Of a stretch of 64,000 nucleotides of DNA, positions 53,217 to 63,976 are shown piece by piece. Origin of the DNA: Candidatus Onthovicinus excrementipullorum (GTDB lineage: Bacteria; Bacillota; Clostridia; Oscillospirales; Acutalibacteraceae); the NCBI GenBank assembly GCA_018712345.1, contig DVHG01000003.1, forward strand, positions 46,035 through 110,034, given 5' to 3'. The notes beneath the pieces were generated by a model, which was not told where the DNA came from, ran no database searches, and saw only the letters and a list, made by a program, of their open reading frames with translations. How positions within the stretch are numbered: position 1 is the stretch's first letter; the number at the start of each line of letters is the position of its first letter. The position numbers and the translations under genes are program-made.

Positions 53217-53221
53217 TAAAG

Positions 53222-53248
53222 AGTCCAGACGCAATTCGCGTTTGGACT
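53222..53248 (+). terminator. Terminator of the tRNA gene
   Basis: AGTCCAGACGC (53222-53232) pairs with GCGTTTGGACT (53238-53248, one G-U), followed by TTTTCTTTT. Confidence 0.92.
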
Positions 53249-53319
53249 TTTTCTTTTAAAAATCAAAATGTTTGTCTGCATTTATCTGCATCTTTCAAAT
53301 ATACAAACGAGGTTTCATC

Positions 53320-54444
53320 ATGTCCAACAAGACCGTTCAAAAGTGCTTCTCCTTTTTTAAAAAGGAGATCGTCCTCTGTATTGCAATTCTTTTGGCGCTC
53401 CTCTCCTGCGCCTTTGTCCCGCCCAGCGCCGCCTACCTCACATACATAGACTGGGATACGCTCTTCCTTCTGTTCAGCCTGATGGCAGTCATGAAGGGAT
53501 TTCAGCAGGCCGGTGCATTCGTCTTTCTCGGGAATTCCCTGCTGAAGAGGACCGATACGACACGCAAGCTCCTGTTAGTTCTTGTATTCCTCCCCTTTTT
53601 ATGCAGTACAGTAGTCACGAACGACGTCTCTCTGATCACTTTTGTACCGTTCGGTCTGGCGGTATTGGAAATGGCCGGGCAGGAACGTCTCTCCGCGCCG
53701 ATGGTAGTGCTTCAGACGCTTGCGGCCAATCTGGGCAGCATGCTCACGCCGATGGGCAACCCCCAAAACCTGTACCTGTACGCCAGATCCGGCATGAGCT
53801 TCGGCGGCCTGTGCCTGCTGATGCTTCCCTATGTGGCCATCTCCGGAATTCTGCTGCTGGTCAGCACGGTTCTGCGGCGGTCACGCCCCATGGCACCGGC
53901 GTCCGTGCCTGCGCAGCTTAGCGGCAAAAAATCGCTTGTCTGCTGCGGGCTCGGGTTTGTTCTTTGCCTTTTGGGAATTTTTAAAGTAATTCCGCCCGTG
54001 CTCATTGCAGGAGTCATTTTAATCTTTCTCCTGTTTGCGGACCGGGCCGTACTGCGTTCCGTCGACTATTCACTCCTTGGAACCTTTCTGGCTTTCTTTG
54101 TCTTTACGGGAAATTTGGGCAGCCTGTCAGGCTTCAGACAGATGATCTCTTCACTACTGGCCGGTCACGTGGAGTTGACCGCCATTGTGACAAGTCAGGT
54201 GATCAGCAATGTCCCGGCAGCGCTTCTACTATCCGGCTTCACGTCACAGTGGGAAAGCCTGATTGTCGGGTGCAACCTTGGCGGGCTTGGCACGCTGATT
54301 GCCTCCATGGCGAGCCTGATCTCCTATAAGTTTTTTGCGCAAAAATATCCCGGTCAGCGCAAACGATATTTGGGTATGTTCACCCTTTATAATCTGGCCT
54401 ATCTGGCACTGCTTTTCGCAATAAATCTCCTGATCCGGAGATGA
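53320..54444 (+). CDS. Ion transporter superfamily (ArsB/SLC13-type) membrane protein
   Basis: The 374-residue protein has 10-11 hydrophobic spans and the re-entrant motifs of the ion-transporter superfamily: STVVTNDVSLITFVPF and LGSMLTPMGNPQNLYLYA in the first half, TSQVISNVPAALLLSGF and GCNLGGLGTLIASMASLIS in the second. Such carriers export arsenite or move citrate, dicarboxylates, sulfate or Na+; the substrate is not readable. ATG at 53320 follows GAGGT; a longer frame would overlap the region next to the tRNA terminator. Confidence 0.88.
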   Translation: MSNKTVQKCFSFFKKEIVLCIAILLALLSCAFVPPSAAYLTYIDWDTLFLLFSLMAVMKGFQQAGAFVFLGNSLLKRTDTTRKLLLVLVFLPFLCSTVVTNDVSLITFVPFGLAVLEMAGQERLSAPMVVLQTLAANLGSMLTPMGNPQNLYLYARSGMSFGGLCLLMLPYVAISGILLLVSTVLRRSRPMAPASVPAQLSGKKSLVCCGLGFVLCLLGIFKVIPPVLIAGVILIFLLFADRAVLRSVDYSLLGTFLAFFVFTGNLGSLSGFRQMISSLLAGHVELTAIVTSQVISNVPAALLLSGFTSQWESLIVGCNLGGLGTLIASMASLISYKFFAQKYPGQRKRYLGMFTLYNLAYLALLFAINLLIRR

Positions 54445-54498
54445 AAGGCCCTGCCAAACCGGTTACATCCGTCAGCCCAAAGCCCCAAATGCAAGCGG

Positions 54499-54517
54499 CA
54501 CTTGACAGAATCAAGTG
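54499..54517. promoter_or_regulatory. Inverted repeat upstream of the XRE-type gene
   Basis: CACTTGA (54499-54505) and TCAAGTG (54511-54517) are perfect complements 5 bases apart. They lie upstream of an extended -10 (TG at 54541-54542, TATGAT at 54544-54549), a fitting place for an operator of the following regulator. Confidence 0.5.
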
Positions 54518-54578
54518 TTCTGTGCTTTTATTTTGATAACTGATATGATATTCTTAAATCATAAAGGGGGCGGGTTTG

Positions 54579-56009
54579 ATGACCATCGGAGATAGAATTC
54601 AATCCTATCGAAAGAAGCTTGGGCTGTCTCAGGAGGAACTTGCGCAAAAACTCCTTGTGAGCAGGCAGACAATCAGCCTGTGGGAAAAAGGACAGACTTC
54701 CCCTACTATTGATAACCTGATCCGCTTAAAAGAAATTTTAGGGGTCTCGGTCGATGAAATATTGGAGATTAAAAATGATATTCCGGCAGATCCAATATTA
54801 CCGGCAGAATTATATCAGTTCAACTACTCCATAGAGGAGCTTACAGAAATATATAAGTGTTTGAGAAATCGGCTGATCAAACGACCAATCCTGTTTTTCG
54901 TAACATATGCGGCTCTGCTGCTCTCCTGTTTGGGAACCTCCGTCCCGGATATTTTTACCGGGGTCGTCCTTGGTGTCTTTCTGGTTGGCATCGCTTCTCA
55001 TATCAGAGGCATCCGCGCTTTTAAAAAAAATTGGAGAAAAGGCAACGACAAGGTTGCCCAAAGCCGTTATGAATACAAGATTTATGATGATTATCTCACT
55101 ATTTCAATCCAAAGAAATGGCGAAACGGTCCGGACATCGAAAACCTATTTTCAGGACATTGAACAGATCCAGGATATCGGCGGGTATCTTCTCCTGATTA
55201 TTTCCGGACAGACCTTTATTCTGAGAAAAGGCGAATTGCCGGCCAATTCCGCAGTTTACACCTTGCTGAACCGCTATTTGGCAAAAGCTGTTCGCCAACC
55301 GCCTGCCGGTAAATGGAAAGTATGGTCTCTGATCTTATTTATCGGATCCCTGCTGTCCATATTTGGGGCAATATTTTTAGTGGGAACCGTATCGGAAGCA
55401 AATCATCATTTTAACGAAAACATGTGGCTATTCTTCTTGTTGACGCCGATCCCAATCGCATCTATTATTTTGGGATTCTGTCTCAGGAAAAGGGGCTACA
55501 AATACAAAAAGAACATCGTGGCTGGAATTATTATGACGGTTATTTTATGTATCTACGGCTCTTTTACCTTTATATTTGACGATACGTATCTTCACAGCGA
55601 TGTACCTGTTGCCAAACTGGAACAATATACGGCGATCGATATCCCTGACTACGAGCAGATCAATACACTGGATTGGACACAGGGAACGCAAGATCTATCA
55701 AGAGGATATATTTATTTGACAAGCGATGTATATTTTAACTTCCAAAATGCCGACCAACTTGAAAACCGGATCGTACGGGACGACAGATGGCTTTCATATC
55801 TGCCAAACGACCTGGTTGGCATCTCTTCGCCTGTAGACAGCATGTCAAATTACGACTATATCCTGATTTATAACACAGATGAGAATTCTTATAACGCATT
55901 GCCGTCAAAAGATGGGACTTATCACTTTATGAGCGCTCTGTACCGGGCGGAAGATCATCGGATGAACATCGTGGAATATGATATTCGTTTTATCACGAAT
56001 TCTCTCTGA
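54579..56009 (+). CDS. XRE-type HTH regulator with membrane and extracytoplasmic domains
   Basis: The 476-residue protein begins with an HTH_3 domain (IQSYRKKLGLSQEELAQKL, then VSRQTISLWEKGQTSPTIDN). Two membrane spans follow (about 100-145), then a soluble domain of YcxB-like appearance (about 150-240: YKIYDDYLTISIQRNGETV), a second group of spans (about 250-325) and a C-terminal part of about 150 residues probably outside the membrane. It may sense an external or membrane signal and regulate transcription directly. ATG at 54579 follows AAAGGGGGCGGG. No target gene is evident; the transporter before it or GH16 after it (30 bases) are candidates. Confidence 0.8.
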   Translation: MTIGDRIQSYRKKLGLSQEELAQKLLVSRQTISLWEKGQTSPTIDNLIRLKEILGVSVDEILEIKNDIPADPILPAELYQFNYSIEELTEIYKCLRNRLIKRPILFFVTYAALLLSCLGTSVPDIFTGVVLGVFLVGIASHIRGIRAFKKNWRKGNDKVAQSRYEYKIYDDYLTISIQRNGETVRTSKTYFQDIEQIQDIGGYLLLIISGQTFILRKGELPANSAVYTLLNRYLAKAVRQPPAGKWKVWSLILFIGSLLSIFGAIFLVGTVSEANHHFNENMWLFFLLTPIPIASIILGFCLRKRGYKYKKNIVAGIIMTVILCIYGSFTFIFDDTYLHSDVPVAKLEQYTAIDIPDYEQINTLDWTQGTQDLSRGYIYLTSDVYFNFQNADQLENRIVRDDRWLSYLPNDLVGISSPVDSMSNYDYILIYNTDENSYNALPSKDGTYHFMSALYRAEDHRMNIVEYDIRFITNSL

Positions 56010-56039
56010 AAATATTATCATCTTGGAGGATAAACACCT

Positions 56040-56957
56040 ATGCTTAAACGAATTCCGGATACGGCGCCCTTTACCCCCACATCGGAAGAGTGGGAGCTCA
56101 CCTTTGAAGACAATTTTGACACACTGGACCTGAGCAAGTGGAAAATCAACACGGCCCGCGACACCATCCAACCGCAGAACAGCGGCATCCGCCGTGCCGC
56201 GTACTGCGTAGATGACACGGATGTAATTTTCGTCCGGCACGGAAAATTGTATATCCGAACCCTTTGGAAGAACGGGAAGTACGGCGAAGGCTGGTATACG
56301 GGATTTCTGGAGACCAGTCAGGCAGTCAATCCCGAATATGCAGGCCCCGCGTACAATGGATTTTCACAGGCGGGTGGATATTTTGAAGTGCGGTGCAAGG
56401 TCGCCCGGGCGGTGGGAATCTGGTCGGCCTTTTGGCTGATGCCGGATAACGAAATCGCCTTTTCCGACAGGGACCGTCAATGGAGCGGCGAGGATGGCGT
56501 TGAAATTGACGTGATGGAGTCCCCGCACGCCTTTCACTTTTTGGAGAAAGACAAAAATCAAAACATCCATGTCATCCACGCAGACGGATACGACGAGCGG
56601 TTAAAATCCCTCTCCTCCCCCGCCTTTTATGTCCCTGGCATGTATGAGCAATTTCATACCTATTCCCTGCTCTGGGAGGCGGACAAGTACCTTTTCTTCA
56701 TCGACGGGCACAAGACCTGGGAGACCCGTCACATCTATCAAGGACACGGTATGGGGATCTGCAAGGTACCGGAATATCTCCTGCTCACCACAGAGGTCGC
56801 CGGCTGTATAGAAAACGGTGTGATCTATGAGGGACGCACGCGCGATACAAAGACGGGAAAGCTTGAAAAGTTCTGGTGCGGCAGCCCGGCCCAAAATGAT
56901 AAAACCAAGGCATACGACTTTATTGTAGATTATGTGCGCTGTTATAAGAGAAAATAG
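56040..56957 (+). CDS. GH16 beta-glucanase-type glycosidase
   Basis: The 305-residue enzyme has the GH16 fold with the catalytic motif EIDVME (nucleophile Glu155, Asp157, acid/base Glu160), preceded by [24 protein letters not shown] and followed by [21 protein letters not shown]16 enzymes cleave beta-1,3/1,4-glucans, galactans or similar polymers. It has no signal peptide, unusual for a polymer-degrading family, so the substrate is probably an imported oligosaccharide or reaches the cytoplasm otherwise. GGAGG lies 10 bases before the ATG. Confidence 0.92.
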   Translation: MLKRIPDTAPFTPTSEEWELTFEDNFDTLDLSKWKINTARDTIQPQNSGIRRAAYCVDDTDVIFVRHGKLYIRTLWKNGKYGEGWYTGFLETSQAVNPEYAGPAYNGFSQAGGYFEVRCKVARAVGIWSAFWLMPDNEIAFSDRDRQWSGEDGVEIDVMESPHAFHFLEKDKNQNIHVIHADGYDERLKSLSSPAFYVPGMYEQFHTYSLLWEADKYLFFIDGHKTWETRHIYQGHGMGICKVPEYLLLTTEVAGCIENGVIYEGRTRDTKTGKLEKFWCGSPAQNDKTKAYDFIVDYVRCYKRK

Positions 56958-57019
56958 ATAAATCCACACAGGGGCGCCATACTATAAGCAATCACTCCAA
57001 TTTGAAGAGGGGAATTGCA

Positions 57020-57310
57020 ATGGACGACATATTTGAGTTTCATGCGGTAATACAAAAAATGCCCGATATGGATGCGGCATATATTGAGATCCCCTTTGAC
57101 GTGAAAAAGGTGTTTGGGAAGGGTCGCGTCCCGGTCCACGCCACTTTTGACGGGGAACCCTATGACGGCCAGATTGTAAAGATGGGAACACCCTGTCACA
57201 TCATCGGAATTCGCAAGGACATCCGCAGTAAGATCGGCAAACAGGCCGGCGATTCAGTCCGTGTCACCTTGCAGGAACGCACAAGCGAAAAAACACAGCC
57301 GCTTCCGTAG
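57020..57310 (+). CDS. DUF1905-family small protein
   Basis: The 96-residue protein matches DUF1905: [41 protein letters not shown], and [22 protein letters not shown]. It forms a beta-barrel; the function is unknown. In other bacteria the domain occurs alone or fused to a YdeI/OmpD-associated domain. ATG at 57020 follows AGGGG. Confidence 0.88.
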   Translation: MDDIFEFHAVIQKMPDMDAAYIEIPFDVKKVFGKGRVPVHATFDGEPYDGQIVKMGTPCHIIGIRKDIRSKIGKQAGDSVRVTLQERTSEKTQPLP

Positions 57311-57433
57311 AAAACTAATATCCCACACTTGCCTGAAGCGTTTATTGGGCGCTCAATACACCTTCTATTATCCTGGCTCTGTGTGTTTTCCGGCCCCGAA
57401 TAACAGAATTGGCCCGTTAAGGCCTCTGAGTAT

Positions 57434-57463
57434 AGAACTCCGGCGTAAAAATGCCGGAGTTCT
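57434..57463. terminator. Terminator between DUF1905 and enolase
   Basis: A perfect 11-bp stem (57434-57444 with 57453-57463) lies between convergent genes. The plus side continues TTT; the minus side is less T-rich. Confidence 0.8.
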
Positions 57464-57481
57464 TTTGGCTGTTATCCCTTA

Positions 57482-58768
<1,287 letters not shown>

Positions 58769-58800
58769 TTATTAGTTAGCTCATGCTAACTTACCTTTTT

Positions 58801-58829
58801 ATCATATACTATTATTGTGGATCAGTCAA
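58801..58829 (-). promoter_or_regulatory. Sigma-A promoter of eno
   Basis: On the minus strand TTGACT (58829-58824), 17-base spacer, TATGAT (58806-58801). The leader contains the hairpin GTTAGC-TCAT-GCTAAC at 58775-58790. Confidence 0.82.
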
Positions 58830-58845
58830 GACCAGCCTATACAAA

Positions 58846-58871
58846 AAGCCTGTGCATTTCTGCACAGGCTT
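58846..58871 (-). terminator. Terminator of the YeiH-family gene
   Basis: A perfect 11-bp stem (58846-58856 with 58861-58871), loop of 4, minus-strand tail TTTGTA, 10 bases after the stop. It separates this gene from the eno promoter. Confidence 0.82.
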
Positions 58872-58881
58872 AAAATTTTTG

Positions 58882-59904
58882 TTACCAGATGCCGAGGACA
58901 TGCTGCATCAGCAAGCTCACCCCGGTAATGCCGGCCCAGCAGCACAACCCGAGGAAAATCGGCTTTCCGCCGGACTTGACGAGTTTGACAATGTTAGTAT
59001 TCAGCCCAATAGCGGCCATGGCCATGACTATGAAAAATTTGCTCGCCTCCTTGAGCGGATCGGTCACTGAGGCCGGGAGTTTAAAGACGGTTGTCACAAC
59101 GGATGCCAGGATAAAGAACAGAATAAACAGCGGGAAGATCTTTCTAAAGTCGATTTTCTTCCCCTCCACCTTGTTCTTTCTCTCCCGGCGAATCCGCATG
59201 AGCGCCAAAACAAGCGTGATTGGGATAATGGCCAGGGTCCGTGTCAGTTTGACGACGGTGGCGGTATCAAGCGTGTTGCTCCCGTGGATTCCGTCCCAGG
59301 CGACAGCGGCCGCCGTCACAGATGAGGTGTCATTGATCGCCGTACCTGCAAACAGGCCAAATCCCTCGTTGGACAGCCCAATCGCCCCGCCAAGGGTCGG
59401 GAATATCAGGGCGGCGATTACATTGAACAGGAAGATTACGGAAATGGACTGTGCAATCTCCTCGTCGTCGGCATCAATCACCGGCGCTGTGGCGGCAATG
59501 GCCGATCCGCCGCAGATTGAGGAACCGACACCGACAAGCGTCGCGCTCTTGACCGGGATTTTCATTACCTTGCACAGGACAAAGGCGATAATCAGCGAGG
59601 TGGAAATGGTGGCCAGAATAATCGGCAGCGATTGCTTCCCCGTTGAGACGATGACAGACAGGTTCATGCCGAAGCCGAGCAGGACTACGGCAAACTGTAA
59701 AATCTTTTTAGAGGTAAAATTGATGCCGGGAGCAGTCCAATCTTTTGCTTTCCCTTTGAGAAACAGCGCAATAATCATCCCGATCAAAATGGCAAAGACA
59801 GGCCCGCCGATGATATCAAAGGCCTTGCCGAGAAACCATGCGGGCACCGCGATTGCAAGGCAAATCAACAACCCCGCCCAGTTGTTTTTAATAAATTTCA
59901 ACAC
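58882..59904 (-). CDS. YeiH/UPF0324-family membrane protein
   Basis: The 340-residue protein has about 10 hydrophobic spans and the family's marks: [55 protein letters not shown], and [20 protein letters not shown]. Members are putative sulfate or sulfonate-related exporters; the function is not settled. The start is GTG at 59904 (or TTG one codon later) with GGGGGAG directly upstream. An extended -10 element, TGATATAAT on the minus strand (59940-59932), lies about 30 bases upstream. Confidence 0.88.
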   Translation of the reverse strand: MLKFIKNNWAGLLICLAIAVPAWFLGKAFDIIGGPVFAILIGMIIALFLKGKAKDWTAPGINFTSKKILQFAVVLLGFGMNLSVIVSTGKQSLPIILATISTSLIIAFVLCKVMKIPVKSATLVGVGSSICGGSAIAATAPVIDADDEEIAQSISVIFLFNVIAALIFPTLGGAIGLSNEGFGLFAGTAINDTSSVTAAAVAWDGIHGSNTLDTATVVKLTRTLAIIPITLVLALMRIRRERKNKVEGKKIDFRKIFPLFILFFILASVVTTVFKLPASVTDPLKEASKFFIVMAMAAIGLNTNIVKLVKSGGKPIFLGLCCWAGITGVSLLMQHVLGIW

Positions 59905-60022
59905 AACTCCCCCTCAAACAGTGACAGAAAAATTATATCATACTTCTGCCGCCGGGCAGTGCCAAAGTTTCAGTGGTTAAGAGTGTGAAAAGGGGCACAA
60001 ATTGCCAAAAAACCTCAAAAAA

Positions 60023-60058
60023 GCGGGCAGAGAACAGTTTTGAAGATCCCCTGCCCGC
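60023..60058 (-). terminator. Terminator of the second ABC operon
   Basis: GCGGGCAG (60023-60030) pairs with CTGCCCGC (60051-60058); the minus strand continues TTTTTTGAGG. It lies 42 bases after the stop. Confidence 0.8.
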
Positions 60059-60100
60059 GAAATGTGGGGTATAATATCCTGATAAACAGGCTATTATCGT

Positions 60101-61966
60101 TTATTCCGCATAGTACTGGGACTGCGCGTGCCAGAGCTGATAGTATTTGCCCTCCTCATCATTGAGCAGGGACTCGTGGGAGCCGGCCTGTACGATTTGT
60201 CCCAAATCAAATACAATGATATTGGCACAGAATCGGCAGGACGAGAGACGATGTGAAATGTAGATCGCCGTCTTATCCCCGACAAAGCCGTTGAACCGGG
60301 TGTACATATCATATTCCGCAATCGGGTCCAGCGCTGCGGCCGGTTCATCGAGAATGATGATCGGCGAATTCTTATAGAGCGCGCGGGCCAGCGTGAGCTT
60401 TTGCTGCTCTCCGCCGGAAAAGTCGACACCATTCTCGGCAAGATCACGTGTAACATAGGTATCCGCCTGATCCGGCAGGTACTCAATCCGCTCCTTCAGA
60501 CCGGCGCTCTCCAGGCACGACCACAGACGTTCGGCATCATATGTCTCCGCCACGGCGGTATCCTGCCCCACAGTGAAGGAAAACACATCAAAATCCTGAA
60601 ACACGACGGAGAACAGCTTGCGATATGCGGCGATATCATACTCACGGATGTCCACGCCGTTGATGAGGATCGCCCCCTCCTCTACGTCATAGAACCGACA
60701 GATCAGCTTGATAAAGGTCGTCTTTCCCGATCCGTTCTTCCCCACAACCGCATAGCGCTGACCGGGCTCAAGCGCGATGGAGACATTCTCCAGCGCGTAA
60801 TTTTCCGCGCCGGGATATTTAAAACTGACGTCTCTGAACTCAATCCGCGCCGTATCGGGATCGAAGTCAATCGGGCGGCTTCCGCTCCTTTGTACAGATT
60901 GGATATCCATAACGTCGTAGTAATATTTCAGGCTCTCCCGCATGACTTTAAGCTGACCGAAACAGGTGGCAAGATTGATTACCCCCTGAACAATCTGTAA
61001 AAACGCACCGGAGAAGCGAACGACGGAACCGACGCCAAACACGCCCAGCAGACCTTTGGTGCCAATGAGGATATATACACCGCATGCGAGCACGGCGCTG
61101 ATGATCGCCATGATCGAGCCGGAAAACCCGGTATTCATGGACATCTTTTTCAGCAGGGTGACCCCCTTGGTCATCATGCGGTCACAGGCGTGCCGCCTGA
61201 TGAGTTCCTGCTCGTGATAGGTGCGGATTTCCTGGCCGTTCCGGTAATTGGCAATCATGTCAGAATAAAAGTTGAATTCCTTGTCAATTTTTAAAAAGGC
61301 GTCATTGTACTGAAAGTACTTTTTGGTGCTGATTGAATTCAGTACCGCGACGATTCCGGCGCCGGCGGCGATGACCACCAGCACACAGATGGCAAGCCAC
61401 GGCGTCTCAATAAAGGAATCGCCTGTTTTTTTAAAGATAGCGCCAAAAAATTCCCACAGCATCATGATGGCTATCAGCAGGGTGATCGTCCCCATGATCA
61501 GGGATTGGAGGGAATATTGGAGCCGCCAGGAGGAGATGCCGTGCTGTTTCCGATCGTCGTCGTACCGCCGTATCTTTGCATAGATCTCCGGGCTTTCAAG
61601 CAGCGCATAATTCATGGTAAAAACCTTCTCATTAATGCGCGCCATCTCTCCACGGCTGAGCGTGTAGCGCCGAATTTGATACTGATAGCCCACAGCATTC
61701 CGCACAAAATACAGCAGGCAGTTGAGCAGAAGCGCCGCTATCACCAGCGGAGCCGTCTGTGCGGCGCCGCCGCCGTTTGCAAGCACGTCGATAATTGCCG
61801 CCGTGAAATAGACATTGACAAACGGGGAAACCGAGGAAGTGATTGCATGGATGGTCATAAAAGTAAAGATGTGTGGGGAGATGCGCCGGGCATCGCGTAT
61901 TGAGCGCATAACAAGCGAAGGCGCACGCCCTTTCCGGCATTTTTCGCTTTTCACTGTCTCAGGCAT
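60101..61966 (-). CDS. ABC exporter-type half-transporter (second pair, downstream gene)
   Basis: The 621-residue protein has a membrane domain of five to six spans (about 30-330) and an ATPase domain with Walker A VGKNGSGKTT, signature DFSGGEQQKLTLARAL, Walker B IIILDEPAAALDP, and IYISHRLSS. Both the catalytic Glu and the switch His are present. It overlaps the upstream subunit gene by 8 bases, so the two should form a heterodimer. The signature SGGEQ, not SGGQ, is shared by both members. The substrate is unknown; exported peptides or lipids are typical for this type. Confidence 0.9.
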   Translation of the reverse strand: MPETVKSEKCRKGRAPSLVMRSIRDARRISPHIFTFMTIHAITSSVSPFVNVYFTAAIIDVLANGGGAAQTAPLVIAALLLNCLLYFVRNAVGYQYQIRRYTLSRGEMARINEKVFTMNYALLESPEIYAKIRRYDDDRKQHGISSWRLQYSLQSLIMGTITLLIAIMMLWEFFGAIFKKTGDSFIETPWLAICVLVVIAAGAGIVAVLNSISTKKYFQYNDAFLKIDKEFNFYSDMIANYRNGQEIRTYHEQELIRRHACDRMMTKGVTLLKKMSMNTGFSGSIMAIISAVLACGVYILIGTKGLLGVFGVGSVVRFSGAFLQIVQGVINLATCFGQLKVMRESLKYYYDVMDIQSVQRSGSRPIDFDPDTARIEFRDVSFKYPGAENYALENVSIALEPGQRYAVVGKNGSGKTTFIKLICRFYDVEEGAILINGVDIREYDIAAYRKLFSVVFQDFDVFSFTVGQDTAVAETYDAERLWSCLESAGLKERIEYLPDQADTYVTRDLAENGVDFSGGEQQKLTLARALYKNSPIIILDEPAAALDPIAEYDMYTRFNGFVGDKTAIYISHRLSSCRFCANIIVFDLGQIVQAGSHESLLNDEEGKYYQLWHAQSQYYAE

Positions 61967-63803
61967 TTGTGTTCACCCCCAGTCTGTAGTAATAGCTCTG
62001 AATGTCGAACATGTGGCGGTATTTTCCGTTTTTCTCCATCAGCTCCCTGTGCGTACCCTCCTCAGCAATTTTACCATCTGCAATAAGCAGAATCCGATCG
62101 CAGAAGCGCGTGGAGGAAAGCCGGTGGGAGATGAAAAACGATGTTTTCTCCTGTGAGAGTTCATGATATTTCAGGTACATCTCGTTCTCCGCAATGGGGT
62201 CGAGCGCCGCTGTCGGCTCATCGAGGATCAAAATAGGGGCATCCTTATACATTGCCCGGGCCAGCAGCAGCTTTTGCTGCTCACCGCCGGAAAAATCTAC
62301 CGCATCGTCATTGAGCTGCTTGTTCATCAGGGTATCCGTTCCCTTTGGCAGCCGCATAATGCGGTCATAAACTCCGGCGATTCGGAGCGCGTGCTCCACC
62401 TTCTGGGGATCTGCCTTCTCCTTCGGGCAGACGGCAATATTTTCCGTGATGCTCAGCGGTAAAAAGTTGTAGTCCTGAAATACCGCGGAAAACAGGTCAA
62501 AATAACGATCAGGATCAAATTCAGCCGTATTGATTCCATTAATTAAAATCTGCCCGGATGTCGGCCGGTAGAAGCCGCACAGCAGTTTAATGACCGTTGT
62601 CTTCCCTGCGCCGTTCTCGCCGACAATTGCGATCTTCTCCCCTTTTCCCACGTAGAAGCTCATATCCTTGATGGTGGGCACCTGTGCGCCGTGGTACTGG
62701 AATGTCACATGGCGGAATTCAACCTCACACGGGAATGCGTTCGCTGTCGGAATCGGCACCGAATTCTGCTGTATCCCCCTGCGTTCCGGGATCTCAATAA
62801 ATTCACGGAACCGATCACACTCAACGCAAATGCGGCGCAGATCGTTGACCGTATAGGAGACGTTCAGCACCCAGCTCGAAAACCCGTTGATAATGCCAAA
62901 ATAGAAGATGAAGTCTGAAACCGAAATAGCCCCATTGAGCACACAGTAAATCAGATAGACATAGGCGACCAGATCCCGGGCCAGGGACATCAGGGCCCGA
63001 CCTGCCGATACATAAATCGCCGTATGTCCCACCTTCCCGAGCAGCCTGACATAGGCCGCCAGACACTCGGCCATGGACCGGATGAACCAGTCCCCGGCGC
63101 CATAGATGCGCACATCTTTTCCGGCAGGGATATTGTTGGCCAGCCGGTAAAAATAGTTCAGGCGTTGATAAAACGGCGCCAGCTTATCAGTGGCGGCGTA
63201 GTCCTCCTGTGTTAATTTCAGACTCAAAAGATAGTCAAAGATGCAGGTGGCAAGGATGATGACCAATGTCCACATTTTCAGTGCGGAGAGGAGCCCCAGA
63301 AAGGAACAGATCCCCACAATCCCCGTTAACAGCTGTGTAATACAGAAAAAGAAATACGTACATGGTCCGTTGTTCGCTCCGGCAAATACGAAGTCTTTAC
63401 CGCGTTCAAATTTCAGGCGGTTCTCCTCATTTTCGATATTTCCGTAGTCCGTATACAGGAGCTTATCAAAAACAAGCATGCGATAGCGCATCTTGATCTC
63501 CATGGTGTCCGCCTCAATCAGATTGCTCAGGAACGGGCTGATCCAGGTGAGCAGAGCAACCAGAAACGAGACCAGACAGACCATCAGGATCATCTCTGAA
63601 ACAGGTGCGTGCTCCGTGATATAGTCGATCAGCAATTTGGGGACCAGAGCAGTAATCGCCGGCAGCGCGACCGATGCGGGAATGGTGAGCAAAACCCAGA
63701 TCATGCTCCTCTTATTCCACTTCCACCAGTGTTCAATCATGTATCTGAAGTTATCCCAAAGACTGTGAACAGTCTTTTTCTGAAGTTCTTTTTCCTTTTT
63801 CAC
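61959..63803 (-). CDS. ABC exporter-type half-transporter (second pair, upstream gene)
   Basis: The 614-residue half-transporter has hydrophobic spans between about 30 and 330 and an ATPase domain with Walker A VGENGAGKTT, signature DFSGGEQQKLLLARAM, Walker B ILILDEPTAALDP and FISHRLSS. It is related to the next gene across its whole length, so the pair probably arose by duplication. The start is GTG with AGAGAG about 10 bases upstream. The operon promoter carries a cre-like palindrome, so expression may follow carbon supply. Confidence 0.9.
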   Translation of the reverse strand: MKKEKELQKKTVHSLWDNFRYMIEHWWKWNKRSMIWVLLTIPASVALPAITALVPKLLIDYITEHAPVSEMILMVCLVSFLVALLTWISPFLSNLIEADTMEIKMRYRMLVFDKLLYTDYGNIENEENRLKFERGKDFVFAGANNGPCTYFFFCITQLLTGIVGICSFLGLLSALKMWTLVIILATCIFDYLLSLKLTQEDYAATDKLAPFYQRLNYFYRLANNIPAGKDVRIYGAGDWFIRSMAECLAAYVRLLGKVGHTAIYVSAGRALMSLARDLVAYVYLIYCVLNGAISVSDFIFYFGIINGFSSWVLNVSYTVNDLRRICVECDRFREFIEIPERRGIQQNSVPIPTANAFPCEVEFRHVTFQYHGAQVPTIKDMSFYVGKGEKIAIVGENGAGKTTVIKLLCGFYRPTSGQILINGINTAEFDPDRYFDLFSAVFQDYNFLPLSITENIAVCPKEKADPQKVEHALRIAGVYDRIMRLPKGTDTLMNKQLNDDAVDFSGGEQQKLLLARAMYKDAPILILDEPTAALDPIAENEMYLKYHELSQEKTSFFISHRLSSTRFCDRILLIADGKIAEEGTHRELMEKNGKYRHMFDIQSYYYRLGVNTNA

Positions 63804-63934
63804 GCACTATCATCTCTCTTTTGCGGTTTCTACAGATAAAGACGGCTTTTTTTCCGCTTTGTCTGCAAATTAAAAATTTTTTTGGTGTTAAAATTTGCGG
63901 CTATATTTTAGTCACACATTGTCAGAAATATCAC

Positions 63935-63948
63935 AGAAAACGTTTTCA
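63935..63948. promoter_or_regulatory. cre-like operator
   Basis: On the minus strand the site reads TGAAAACGTTTTCT, containing the palindrome GAAAACGTTTTC and fitting the CcpA/LacI-family pattern TGWAARCGYTWNCW. It lies immediately downstream of the -10 box, over the expected start point, where binding would repress. Confidence 0.65.
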
Positions 63949-63976
63949 GTATAACACGCGCTGTCAAATATTGCAA
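63948..63976 (-). promoter_or_regulatory. Promoter of the second ABC operon
   Basis: On the minus strand TTGCAA (63976-63971), 17-base spacer, TATACT (63953-63948); leader about 138 bases. Confidence 0.7.
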
